Shown here in pieces: positions 39,046-50,755 of a stretch of 64,000 nt of DNA (positions within the stretch are counted from its first letter, which is position 1; each line of letters starts with the position of its first letter). The notes beneath the pieces are model-generated. The model ran no database searches. It had not been told where the DNA came from and saw only the letters and a list, made by a program, of their open reading frames with translations. Both the position numbers and the translations under genes were made by a program. Source of the DNA: Liolophura sinensis (taxonomy: Eukaryota > Mollusca > Polyplacophora > Chitonida > Chitonidae); contig NC_088302.1 of the NCBI RefSeq assembly GCF_032854445.1, positions 10,103,338 through 10,167,337 of the forward strand, in the 5' to 3' direction.

Positions 39046-39603
39046 CCCCTCCAACCATTCCACACTACCACCACCAACTCCACACTACCACCACCCACTT
39101 CACAGCACATCACTCACTCCACACTGCCACCACATCACTCCATACTACCACCATCCCCTGCACACTACCACCACCCACTCCACACCACTCCACACCACCT
39201 CCACACCACTCCACACTACCACCACCCCCTCCACACCACTCCACACTACCACCACCCCCTCCACACCACTCCACACTACCACCACCCACTCCACACCACC
39301 TCCACACCACTCCACACTACCACCACCCACTCCACACCACTCCACACCACTCCACACTACCACCACCCACTCCACACCACTCCACACTACCACCACCCAC
39401 TCCACACTACAACCACCCACTCCACACCACTCCACACCACTCCACACTACCACCACCCACTCCACACCACCTCCACACCACTCCACACTACCACCACCCA
39501 CTCCACACCACCTCCACACCACTCCGCATTACCACCACCCACTCCACATTACCACCACCCACTCCACAACACATCACCCACTCCACACGACCGCCAACCA
39601 CTC
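39046..39603 (+). repeat. CA-rich minisatellite (CCACTCCACACTACCACCAC-type)
   Basis: About 560 bases made of short words CACTCCACAC, CACTACCACC and ACCCACTC in varying order, with almost no G on the plus strand. The basic steps are about 10-20 bases, nested into longer units. It forces a 310-residue His/Thr/Pro frame on the plus strand and Gly/Val/Trp frames on the minus strand. None has a recognisable domain or flanking exon signals, so I do not call a gene. It lies in intron 1, so the G-rich strand (GGTGTGGAGTGG) would be the transcribed RNA strand. Confidence 0.85.
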
Positions 39604-40382
39604 CAGAACAGAATGCAAACCAGTTTTTGGAACAAAAACAACGGTATTTCTCCCAAAAATGGCAAAGGTCTGATCAACGTCAAAGAGATGTGTTCTGTGT
39701 CATGTGATAAGGGCACAGTTGTCTTTTTTGTACATGTACTTCTAATCAAGTTCCGCCGATGTCATGAAAGAAAGCATCCATTTGTCAGGTGCCAGCCTGA
39801 TCTCGCATAAATGATTCCGTTGTAGCGGCCTAAGCGATAGCACGGGAATTGCAGAGTCTTCAGATGTTTTTTTTTCCACAAGCAACTGATCATGAATTTA
39901 TTTTGGTAAGGTGTCATATTGTGTGATGATAGTTAATAGTGACAGACAGGGAGGATGGGCTCTTCATTAATGATAAATTTACGCAAGCTTCGATATGTCT
40001 TTCAAAATCATACATGGTGAAAAATGTCAATGAACTCAATTATACTAACTGAATGACAAGATGTTGTAATCTTGCCCTTGGAATGTGTTATCCAATCATT
40101 TAGATATTTTACGCTTATTTCTTTTCACAATGTATGAGTTTCTTTTCTAATTCCATGTAGAGGGTCAGGTATGTTTTATTAATCAAGGTTCATATAATAT
40201 GCAACATTTGCATTTTGCATGTAAGATATCTTCGAGAAAATATAGTATTTGAAGACTCATTTTTCATTTTTTCATTTTTCACGACCAGATATTTCTCTAA
40301 TTTTCACGATACGTTTAAAACATAACGGTAAGATCTAGAAGATATGTACACTGTAGCCTGTTGTGCCATTGATAAAATAATG

Positions 40383-40427
40383 CCCCCCCCCCCCCCACCT
40401 CACACACACACACACATACACACATAC
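40383..40427 (+). repeat. Poly-C followed by CA microsatellite
   Basis: About fourteen C, then (CA)n with interspersed CATA. In intron 1. Confidence 0.85.
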
Positions 40428-43400
40428 TTGTACTGTCAACACATGTTCAGTAAAACCATGCTTAACCAATAGGGACCACACAGTAAATGTCTTGACACAC
40501 GATTGCCCCTATATAGTGGGCTGTGGGGCAATTCCCTCGGAAGAGGTAATCATGTAATCAGAATAAACTGCATGTGGCCAATGGCGCGCGTTTAGCAGGC
40601 AAGGAAAGCACAGGTCCTCTTTATTAATGATATTCAGCCACTATGAACTTCCGTTCCTGAACAGAAAAACCTACATGTTGTCATTAATCAATGTGTAGAA
40701 TGTAATATATATTCATAATGACACACACCACTATACTGAAACATTCGTAGTATGCTGTGTGTCGTGCGACAATTTCTATCAACGTGACAAGTTATTACTA
40801 GGAAATCTAGTTTGTCTAGGATGTTCCATCAAAAGCCATTAAACCTCCAAGTTTCCTAAACTTGACAATCAGCAATGGGTATTAACTGAGATACGTATTT
40901 TGACCAACGTCAACTTAGTATAGTATAGAATATGGATGTGAATTAAAATAACCCAATTCTGACATTCCTGACATCTTTCTGATGTCATTGACAAATGCTG
41001 ACTGCTTCAGTTTACATCAATCCGCCACATTTGTTCTTAATATGTTCTTAGTGACTTTATGGTTTGTGTTGGATCTTGTTTTGGAAATTAGTCTTGTGAT
41101 TATTGACGTGAAACGTCCATCAGAGATGATGATTAGTATATGAGTGTCAGTTTCCACTTCTGGATTCTAAGCAGGAAAGCCAAGTTCAAGCTGCTTAAAT
41201 AGAAACCATTGTGGTGTGATCAACATATCCAATTCAAATGTTCAACCCAGGCATAATTGGTATTCCCGAATGATGATTAGAGGTTAATAGCGAATTCCAA
41301 GTCCATTACATATCTGCTATTCTTGCTAACGGATCAACTTTGGCAATCAGTGAGGAAGAAGTGCATTTCCATTTTCAAATAAAATTGAAATGTTTCTTCT
41401 AGCGAAATATATTGTTAAAGGTGGCATTTATAACCACATAAAGCGGAACGAAAAATATCGCTCAGTGAGGTAGTTAGATTTAGAGAGATTGCCATGGCAC
41501 CTTGAAGTCCGGGAGAGCATTTATACCGTTCTATGGAATAATCTGGGCTAAAAAAAAACATTGCAAGAGTTCGATCAACAGGAAGACTTGTGCTGTTACC
41601 TAAATGTATGTAGATTAACTCAGTCTTCTAATGACCCAAGCCTTGTACACCTCTTCTGACACTTCCTTGTTCTGGCAGTAAATCAACCATTGTACTGTAG
41701 CTAACGTACTCAGTAAAGTCATACACGTCATAATGTACGGACACCAGTGTACTTCCAAAACTTGACACTGTTTAACCTATATGTTTATCAGAACTTCCAT
41801 TATCAGTTATCCTAGAACCTTTGTCCATACATTTACAATTTACCGAGAAATCATTATAGGCCAGCAGCAACACATGGCTTTGTGTAACTATGAAGCCAAG
41901 CCTAAAAGGACATTCAAAGAGAAGAATTATAGTTAATTATCTTTAGAGATGCAATCAAAATTGCTTTGATGTTAAACACCAAAGAAGGGCAAGTGTTGCG
42001 ACAGGCAGGGAGTGGGCAATCGTATTAACTAGACAAACTGCCACTTCACTGCTCGAGCCCTCGGGCAAAAGTTGTGGGACCAAACACAGCTGAAGCTATT
42101 AATAAACGTATCAGCGGGAGACGTCTGTAGTAGTCAGTGACTATTAAAATACTTTCATTATGTAACTGCTTCGCCCATTCACTACGTTCTACCAAGCGGC
42201 CGCTGAGAACTAGATCCACACCAATGTTGTTTTTTTTATGTTTTAAAATTTTAATGACGCAGAAAATTTGTAAATTTGAGTAATCATTGTTCTAATTAGA
42301 AAGAATCTGATTTTGTTCCACTTGGAGACACAGTTTCAAAGCTTTAGCAATTATCTGACATGGACTACTGCCTAGACGCGTAGTTAACGGCACATTGACA
42401 CGGGAAATCGTGCTAGGGTAGATTTCAAGGACAGTCATTGTGTACCTGTCATTATATTGTTATTGAAAGATCTAGAAAGAAGCATGATATATGGTGCTCC
42501 TAACAACATTAACGGGACATTCTTTGCAAACAATGCTCGTATAAAATTCTGATTTTCATAAAGTGAGTAACAGATAAATCTTAATGACAGCCTTTTAACC
42601 ATATCCATATGGAATCGCGCGTAGGCCCCGTGCCATCCTGTCCGTATTTTCATCGGTGTTCCGCTATAGTCCAATCCTTGGGCGACCTTTATGTCACGGT
42701 AAGAACACTAGATGGTACTGGGTGTGTTTATTATTCACTTAGCTAGGTTTCCGCCTGATGTGGGAGAGGTTGTTCTCCATTTAATGCGCAAGACTGTAAT
42801 GACTGTGTTATTGTAGGGCGTATTTTAAGTGCAGACCTTTTCCACCCCATCAAATTGGACTTGTTATCACGCAGCCGAAGGAAGCTTTCTTTTCTCATTA
42901 TTCAAACCGCAGGCAGATATAAAGCTTTTATCCGGGTGAAGTCAAAGACGGAAACTTGTGGAGAGAATTGTCAACAAAAGAGTTGCACAGTAAAGGAAAT
43001 AAACCTTTTCAAAGGAAATCGCATCGAAAAGTAAAAGAAAGCCATCATGGTTTTTAAGCGAGTCAGAGAAAAATATAATTTAATCTCCGTTATATTTTCA
43101 ATCTTGTTATGGCCCAGAAATCTAAATGTACGGTTAGCTTTCAAACCAGCATAGTGACTATGGCAAGAAATGTACTTTTTTCCTGAGATGGGGTTTCCCC
43201 TCTACTTGTTAAAAGACGTCCTGTTAAAATAATTCATACCAGTGGTATATAATTTGTATTGTGTCATACTGGTGTAGTTCGTAACAGCAGGCTGTTGTTT
43301 GGCACACGATGTGTACTCCTGGAAGAGGTGCGGTACCCTCCTGTCATGATAGAAAAATTACCAAGGCGTGAGTGGGAAAATCACCCCATTCCTCTTAACA

Positions 43401-46400
43401 CAAGGCAGTGTAGTATTTACAGAACAACTTATTGGGTCACGTGATTATCGATTCACATTGTCTTTTCTTTGGTTTACTAAAGCGATGTTTGAATGCCTGA
43501 CAGGAGCTAGTCTAACGATCAACCGTTATTCTAGTGGCGATGAATTGGTCGGAGTGAAATTACATTTTCTTCATCAACAGGGGATTTCCATTGGCTGTTG
43601 CCAAGTATCCGAAACGCTTGATTTTAAACCATGGTGTGTTAGTCAGTGAAGTACCTGTTTCCAATGATTAGCCTATAAGTTGAATAAGTAAATAAGGGAT
43701 GAACCGGTTGCAATGAAACTGATTAACCCCTAGGGTGTAGTAATAAATGAATCAGTGAAATAATTTGATTTTGACATGGCTAAACAATTTTAAAACCAGA
43801 CAAGGTATGAAGTTTTTTGTCTAACATTTTATACTTTAAAGAGATATTCTTTTTCTTTTGGCAGTGGTGATAAATTACACCTTGCTTAACCGATGTCCAG
43901 AAGTGCCTGTCAAAATCACCCCAATTCAAACAATGTTTGACGCTTGACCTGTCTGTCCTTAATTTTATGTTTTCAGGGTATGTTGGCACAACCAAGCGGT
44001 AAACGAGTTACCAGTCGTGTCGTTTATGTCTGGGCATACATTATGAAATTCTTTAGATTGAAGATCGAAGGAGGAGGAATGTCTAGCCCATAGTCACAGC
44101 TACTTTGTCAATATCAAATAATCTCCAGCCACAAGATGCATTATGCTGTCATTACCATCTGAATATTCATCCTGGAGGGTTTTACACCGCGCGACCGTTG
44201 AAGCCATGAGGATACATGTAGCTGGCAGGAAGTAGGCTACCAAGCCCGTTGAGATCTTTTCTCTGCATCACTGTCTGTTTGTTTACGCTTTAGCGCATTG
44301 CTTTCATCATTATTACGGACACAACATGGCAGCTGTTGCTCTGTAGATAGCAGTGTATGGAAATCCAAAACGCCGCTTCTCTGCAAGTACTGAAAAGGGA
44401 ACATCGTTATATCCAGCTTAAAATGCACCAACATATAAGAATGGCCTAGAAAACTACCTCATAGATTACTCGGCCTCGACCCAAAACAAAGAACACTGCC
44501 TCTGTCCAAATCTCTGTAAATGTGTCCACTCGACTACTTCTGTTTGTATAATTACGTCGAAATTTCGTACTTTATATGACGCCTTGTTCTTTGGTGTTTT
44601 ATTGTGGAACTTCGTTTTGGGAGTTTACGTTGAGATTACCGACATTTTGCTTGACGGGTGTTCTTGTCGAAATGTCTATTTTGACGCATAAACTAGTATG
44701 AGAAGGCTCCGACATTTTAACGTGTATCCTGATATATCAGCCTCTGTAGCGGCCTTGCTTGTCGTCTCAAATTTCCTCCATTGGTGACATTCTGTAAATG
44801 GATTCATTGACACATATATGTTACGGGAATGTGAGGCATTGGACATATGCAGGATGCAGCAACAGACAGTAAATAATGAATGGTCACGAAGCTATTGTGT
44901 CATGTGCAGAAAGGGACGAAGTCGGTATTGTCATCGAGTAGGGATGACAATTCCACTACACGCCACTTCTGACACCAGTTCTGGCTTCGTCTGCAGGAGC
45001 TGCTTAGCGTAATTCTGCGATAGGTACCCTTATTGTAAGCATGACCAAATTGTTTCTACTAGCATTGGGCAACTAAAGGCATCGCCTACCTTGTCCCTCG
45101 CATCTTCATTTAAATCAAGTTAGGATGTCATTACCGTCAAATAACTAAAGACGTCGTGTACAATGCACTTCGTAAATGTATCAGCATAAACCCATGGCAG
45201 GGTGTCGCAAACAAATGATGTCACAGACAGTGAAAATTTTTGACAAGTATCAACCCGAAATGACTGAAATACTGCTAATGTGTTACTGAATCTTTGTCAT
45301 TCATTCAGGGTAAAGAATTTCTGAAAACATGAATTATTAACAACTCTAAATGTAGAGCTCACCTATAGCAAAGTGTTCGTGGGGGCATTTAACGGCAACT
45401 TATGCTCAGGATCCTTGTAATCCTTCCAGTTAAGCAAATGTCCATAATTTGTCAATTTAAGAGTGTTATACATCACAATGCGATGCATACTTACATGTGC
45501 GACTGAGAACCAGGCGAGGAAAACAAGAGCATTGGAAATATGAACCATAATCTGGAAATGAACTACACGGATTTCTCAAGGCCATTTGGAGGTCACGTGC
45601 GATTATAGGTTGATATTATCACTTTAAACATACAGTCATACCTTAATCATTTTGGGGAATTACTTAGTAAATATATAGTGTTTAGCAGATTAACCTTGTC
45701 AGCAATTACTTTGACATCAATATTCGTGTGATCAGAATTTCCGAGTGCAGCAAACGTGCGCATCTGGTTACACTCTGACTCGCGAAGACTGACTTGAGGC
45801 TCTGGTTGTAATTTGCAGAACGCGATTACAGGCGAGCACTGGTCAAGCGGTCAAGTGGTATTTAAACACCAGAGAAAGCGAAACGAAATATTTGTTATGA
45901 TGGCCAGCATAAATTATGGTAAATAATTGCATTAAATAATTGCATTCTGGTAAATGGTCATGCATTACAGTATGTAAGACTACAGCCCTGAGAGAAAAAC
46001 AAGATCGGCAGCGATTTTGTCATACATTTAGTTGGAAAGTGGAAACATATAACCGGTGAAATGTGGTCTCTTTCCGATGCACGTCAGTTCTTCTTGCTGT
46101 CCATGTAGCTGCTTATAAGATATCGATATTTATGAAATTAAAAGCATGAACATCACTCTTACGTCTCAACCATTCATGAGAAATGTACTCTAATCCTTCA
46201 CCATTTTCAACCATCTCTGAAAGCAATATTTTGAAACATTGTTAGGGGACTATGGAGTTTAGAGAAATAAGAAGCACTGTTTTATGAAGCTTGCATTTTT
46301 AATGACACAAACAAATAATTTTAGCATCATTTTCATAATAATTGTATGCATAACTTCCACTAAAAAGTGCTTTAGTGGGGGTAGAAAGGGTTATAGAATA

Positions 46401-46828
46401 GGTTCCAGGTAAAACTAATAGAAAAGACAACAAATAACATAACCTTAGTAAGTTGAGGTGTAAATAAACATATAACGGCAAAACATTTTTTCTGACATGG
46501 TTAGTAACTATATAAATCAAGTTTTAAGAGGGAATTCTTATAAGACCATGGAGTGTGCCATGTAAGAGTAACAGGAAACATGATGTCAAGAGCACTAATA
46601 CCTCATGTCTATGTGGTTGTAAGGCAAAACAGGGTAAACGGTAACAGGTGCGTTCTAGGGTTATAGAAATAACTCGCGCCCTACTGATTAAATTTGACTA
46701 GACGACAACTCTGTCGATTTTCTCAGTGTACGCGTCTTTGTTTACTTTGATCTGCGACATCCCAGCTGTGCAACATCATAAAATATAAATGTATGCTTTT
46801 TTAACTCCATGTGGAATACTTTATCAAA

Positions 46829-46894
46829 TGTATATAATGTATATATACATATATATATATGTATACAAATGTATATATATATGTATATAATACA
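46829..46894 (+). repeat. TA/TG-rich palindromic microsatellite
   Basis: TATATAATGTATATATACAT and following units form an imperfect palindrome of TA steps with spaced GTATA. It could form a cruciform or hairpin. In intron 1. Confidence 0.75.
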
Positions 46895-48390
46895 TTTGCT
46901 CTAGTCTTTTATTTACCTTTTTTGCCGCTAAATGCCAAGGCCGCTGTAACGGTAAGTAGCTTTTCGAAAACTCACCTTAATATTAGATACATGGCTAGTT
47001 TCTTGAATAATGTAAGAAATTTCGTTCATCGGATATTAAACCTCACACGAGAACTGTCAACAGTGTTTACTCTTATTCTACTGTCAATCAAATTTCAAGT
47101 AAATCTGTGTTGTTTTTAAGGAAATCTATGTAAGAGTCACATTTCGCCTACTATTTAAGGCTACGTTACCGAATATCTTGTCATGTTCACTTATTCGCTC
47201 GACAAAATACATACATAAATGGATTACCACAGTGGCATTCACAATCCCATTTATCTCAGCCGGAAAGAATTTGTATAACATGTAATTTCATGCGGGTATT
47301 CACCGCTTAATTTTATCTTCAAAAATGACTTATTCGGAAAGGACTTCCTGATATCCTTCTATTAGAGCCTTGGGGGCTTTATCACACTCAGTTTTTTTGA
47401 TCCTTATTCACGTCAAGCTAAGGTGCCAGGAAATTGACGCTGCTAAATATCCGGTATGGATCCATGCCACAGTGAAAACTTAAGACGAAATTTACAATCT
47501 CTTTAACTAAAACACTGAAAGGTTGCCAGGCATTTATTTTGCAGAAGGAATTCCATCTCCCAAACACTTTGTGATACCTGAACGTCGACAGGATTCATGT
47601 TATTACAAGATAGAGCAAGACAGAGCACTCTCAATTTTGTAATGTATAGTGGGTAAATTGAACACCTGATTTGGCGTTACTTTTCAAAATACGTTAACCC
47701 ACGCATTAATCTGCGTGTAAACAACGCTTTTCGTTCGAATACAATAACAAAGGAGGAGCACAACTGGACAAAGAGGGCTTCCACATTATGCTCGATATGA
47801 CCATTCACTTCGTTTACATCTCTTAATGCCGTAAACCCTCGGTCATTCGATCAAATGTTTACAGTCATTATGGGACGATCCGGTTGAGTATTATATGACC
47901 TGAGGTGCACGGAAATTCTCATCAAAGAGGTATTATACATACATAGAGTTTATAAGAGGTGGCTATTAAGGCACTTTGTTCTCTTGCTGACTTAGGAAGA
48001 GGGCATCATCCGTTCCACCGTAGATTTTATCAGGTCTCTATGATACAACACAGGCACTATGTTTTTTCCTGAGAGGGTAATCTCCATTATCTAGAACATG
48101 CCTTTACGGCATTATGAACCACAGCTTTTTCAAAGCGAGCTATTCAAAGTGGAAGTAAATATGTAGGACCGCAGTCGTGTTGGAAAAGGTCGCTTACCAC
48201 GCCAAACACAGGTGTCAGATATGACGGGGCTGTCATGTTTAAGCAAAGCCGCCAGATTATCACAACATCGCATGCAATAAACTCCATGTGTGTGGTTCTT
48301 CATCGCTTATGGGTCTGATTGCGATATATATGTATGTCTACACTTACCAAGGTAGGAACAGTAACAGATGTGTATTAGAAATTACTGGGG

Positions 48391-48412
48391 GTTTATATAT
48401 ATATATATATAC
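48391..48412 (+). repeat. TA dinucleotide microsatellite
   Basis: About ten TA units in intron 1, some 0.5 kb before the 46-bp array. Confidence 0.8.
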
Positions 48413-48899
48413 AGAACCGACACAAAAGTACAGCTCACATGGTATATGAACCCTTTGGTATAGTTGTCATACAGCTGTATCTAATTTCGCTCAACTCGGC
48501 TCTAGGGGCTATTACATCAACACGGTGGCTTTTACGAACAATTGCAGTCAAAGCTCGGCTGAGACACCTTGTCAACCTTTGAAATTTGATCTGTATGTCA
48601 TACCAAGAATATCGAGTGTCTTCCCTGCATAAATGAAAACGTACATTTATAACTGTCTCCGGCATCTTTCCAGCTGTATTTAGTATGTATATATTTATCA
48701 CGTACATATTCCTTAGGAAACCACTGTTTCAGATCCATTGTGTAGGATATGTCTTGCTGTCTTGTCATTGTTAAGACGCTTAGATTCTCGGTTCTTTGAT
48801 GGTTTATATCGAACGTTGGTTTGGCAAATGATCTTATCATTATTGACGTAGAACGTGTATTATGGTTGACAACTGGTATGTAAATGTTTGTTTTGACGC

Positions 48900-49740
48900 C
48901 TATATTCCGTACCTACCTTGAGTATGCATCGGAACCAGCATGTGTATCTTGACAATAGAACCAGCAATATATGTGTGTGCCTGCTTACCATGGGTCTGTA
49001 TCCGAATCAGCAGTAGATTGGTATCCCAACCTACGACGGTTCTGTCTTGGAATCAGCAATAGATGTGTATCCACAACAACCATGGGTGTGTACCCGAATC
49101 AGCAATAGATGTGTATCCGCAACTACGATTAACAACAGATGTATATCTGCAGCTACGTCAGCTTTCTCTCCTAATCAAGAACGGATGTATATCCGCACCT
49201 AAGTCAGCTCTCTATCCTAACCAACAACAGATGTATACCCGGACCTACGTCAGGTCTCTGCCCTAATTAACAACAGATGTATATCTGCAGCTACGTCAGC
49301 TTTCTCTCCTAATCAAGAACGGATGTATATCCGCACCTAAGTCAGCTCTCTATCCTAACCAACAACAGATGTATATCCGCACCTACGTCAGGTCTCTTCC
49401 CTAATTAACAACAGATTTGTTTCCGCACCTACGTCAGGTTCCGATCCTAATTAACGACAGATGTATATCCGCACCTATGTCAGGTCTCTATCCTAATTAA
49501 CGACAAATGTATATAGGCACCTACGTCAGGTCTCTATCCTAATTAACGACAGATGTATGTTGGCACTTACGTCAGGTCTCTATCGTGATTAACGAGAGAT
49601 GTACCACTTACGTCAGGTCTCTATCCTAATTACCGACAGAATTGTTTGTTGCCACGGGCAAAAGAACCTACGTCAGGTCTCTATCCTAATTAACGACAGA
49701 TGTATATAGGCACCTACGTCAGGTCTCTATCCTAATCCAT
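48900..49740 (+). repeat. 46-bp tandem array with 138-bp higher-order unit
   Basis: From about 49125 the 46-bp unit recurs with fixed spacing: GTATAT-type starts fall at 49141, 49187, 49233, 49279, 49325 and 49371. The first three units are repeated almost exactly as the next three (a 138-bp step). About thirteen units run to 49735, with a small interruption near 49640. The 48.9-49.12 kb stretch looks like older, diverged units of similar length. Most units carry CCTACGTCAGG and CTAATTAAC. It lies in intron 1, about 4 kb downstream of exon 1 in gene direction. There are no unique spacers, so it is not a CRISPR. Confidence 0.85.
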
Positions 49741-49904
49741 AATAAAGACATATATGTGCTCTCACAGGTCTGTACCTGCACTTGCTATGGAGGTAGACAT
49801 GTATTTAATCACAAGATCCTTGACCTTTGCTTTTCTACATTTAAAAAATCGTTTATTTTTTTGGGATATGATTAAAAAAATTAGCAGGGAAACAAACAGG
49901 CTGG

Positions 49905-50285
49905 ATTAGAAGGACAACGCCAGTCCCAGCAATTGACAACAGATAAAGAGGGAAAAGTGTAACCTTGTTCTTTTGCCCGTGGCAACAAACAAATTGAGGT
50001 ACAAATGTCATCTCCTTTCTCAGCGGAAACAAATCGCAAAGAAAGAAACGTAACCCCCTTACTTGGCTATGGAAATAAACAAACAACACAATCCCATTTC
50101 GTTGATGGTGGCAACCAACAAAGTAAAGGGAAAGAGTATCCCGCTAACAAACAAACAGGCAAACAAACTCAGATGAATATGGTATCATAAATACCCTGGT
50201 ATACCAACAAGAGGACAAACAAACTCAGAAAAAATGCTGTCCCAAATGCTCCGGTATGGCAACAACCAGACAAAGAAGTTTAGAT
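49905..50285 (+). repeat. Degenerate repeat of GGCAACAAACAAA type
   Basis: GGCAACAAACAAATTG, GGAAACAAATCGCAAAG, GGAAATAAACAAACAAC, GGCAACCAACAAAG and ACCAACAAGAGGACAAAC recur every 40-70 bases. It lies just beyond the 46-bp array and may be an older, decayed array. The unit length is uncertain. Confidence 0.4.
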
Positions 50286-50640
50286 ATTGTGTTATCTAGC
50301 GTCGAAACAGATATTTGTTCCCCCATACCAGCTCAGTGCTTTCTCATATACCACACAAAGCAGACCAACAAGAACCGACACACAAGAACAGCTCACATGG
50401 TATAAGGTGTATCAAAGTAATACCCATTTGTCAGAAAGCTGGTCTACACCATGCATGGTTGCCAGTTCTTTTTAGACCCATCGAGATATAAATCTGTTAT
50501 CAGCTGTACATAAATTAAACTGTAAACCTCCACATATTTTGTATACATTTTCCTTCAAATCTTATTACAATTAAACAAAAACAAGAAATTTTAGTATGCT
50601 GTGCATCTTTGTAGCTTACACGTGGGAAAGTTCGTCAATA

Positions 50641-50755
50641 ATTTCTAAAGGTTGATAGTTTACTGTTATCCGTTCGGGTTTCCTCCACCAATAAAACTGA
50701 CCTTGCATCGTATAAGTCAAAAAAGTGTTAAACAGCAATAAAATAAATGAATATA
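50641..50755 (+). repeat. SINE-like element (family C)
   Basis: GTTGATAGTTTACTGTTATC, GGGTTTCCTCCACCAATAAA, ACTGACCTTGCATCGTATAA and GTGTTAAACAGCAATAAAAT with a short AT tail. It lies in intron 1, about 3 kb from exon 1. Confidence 0.65.

Noticed and set aside
39145-39522. Minus-strand Gly/Val/Trp-rich frame
   Set aside because: The complement of the same minisatellite, with repetitive GVEWVVVV-type sequence and no family resemblance.
38878-39810. 310-residue plus-strand open frame rich in His, Thr and Pro
   Set aside because: It is created by the CA-rich minisatellite, the ends have no domain, and it lies in an intron of a minus-strand gene. Low-complexity frames lacking stops are expected here.
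48900-49740. CRISPR-like regular array
   Set aside because: The 46-bp units are contiguous and similar throughout, with no unique spacers, and the genome is animal. It is a tandem repeat.
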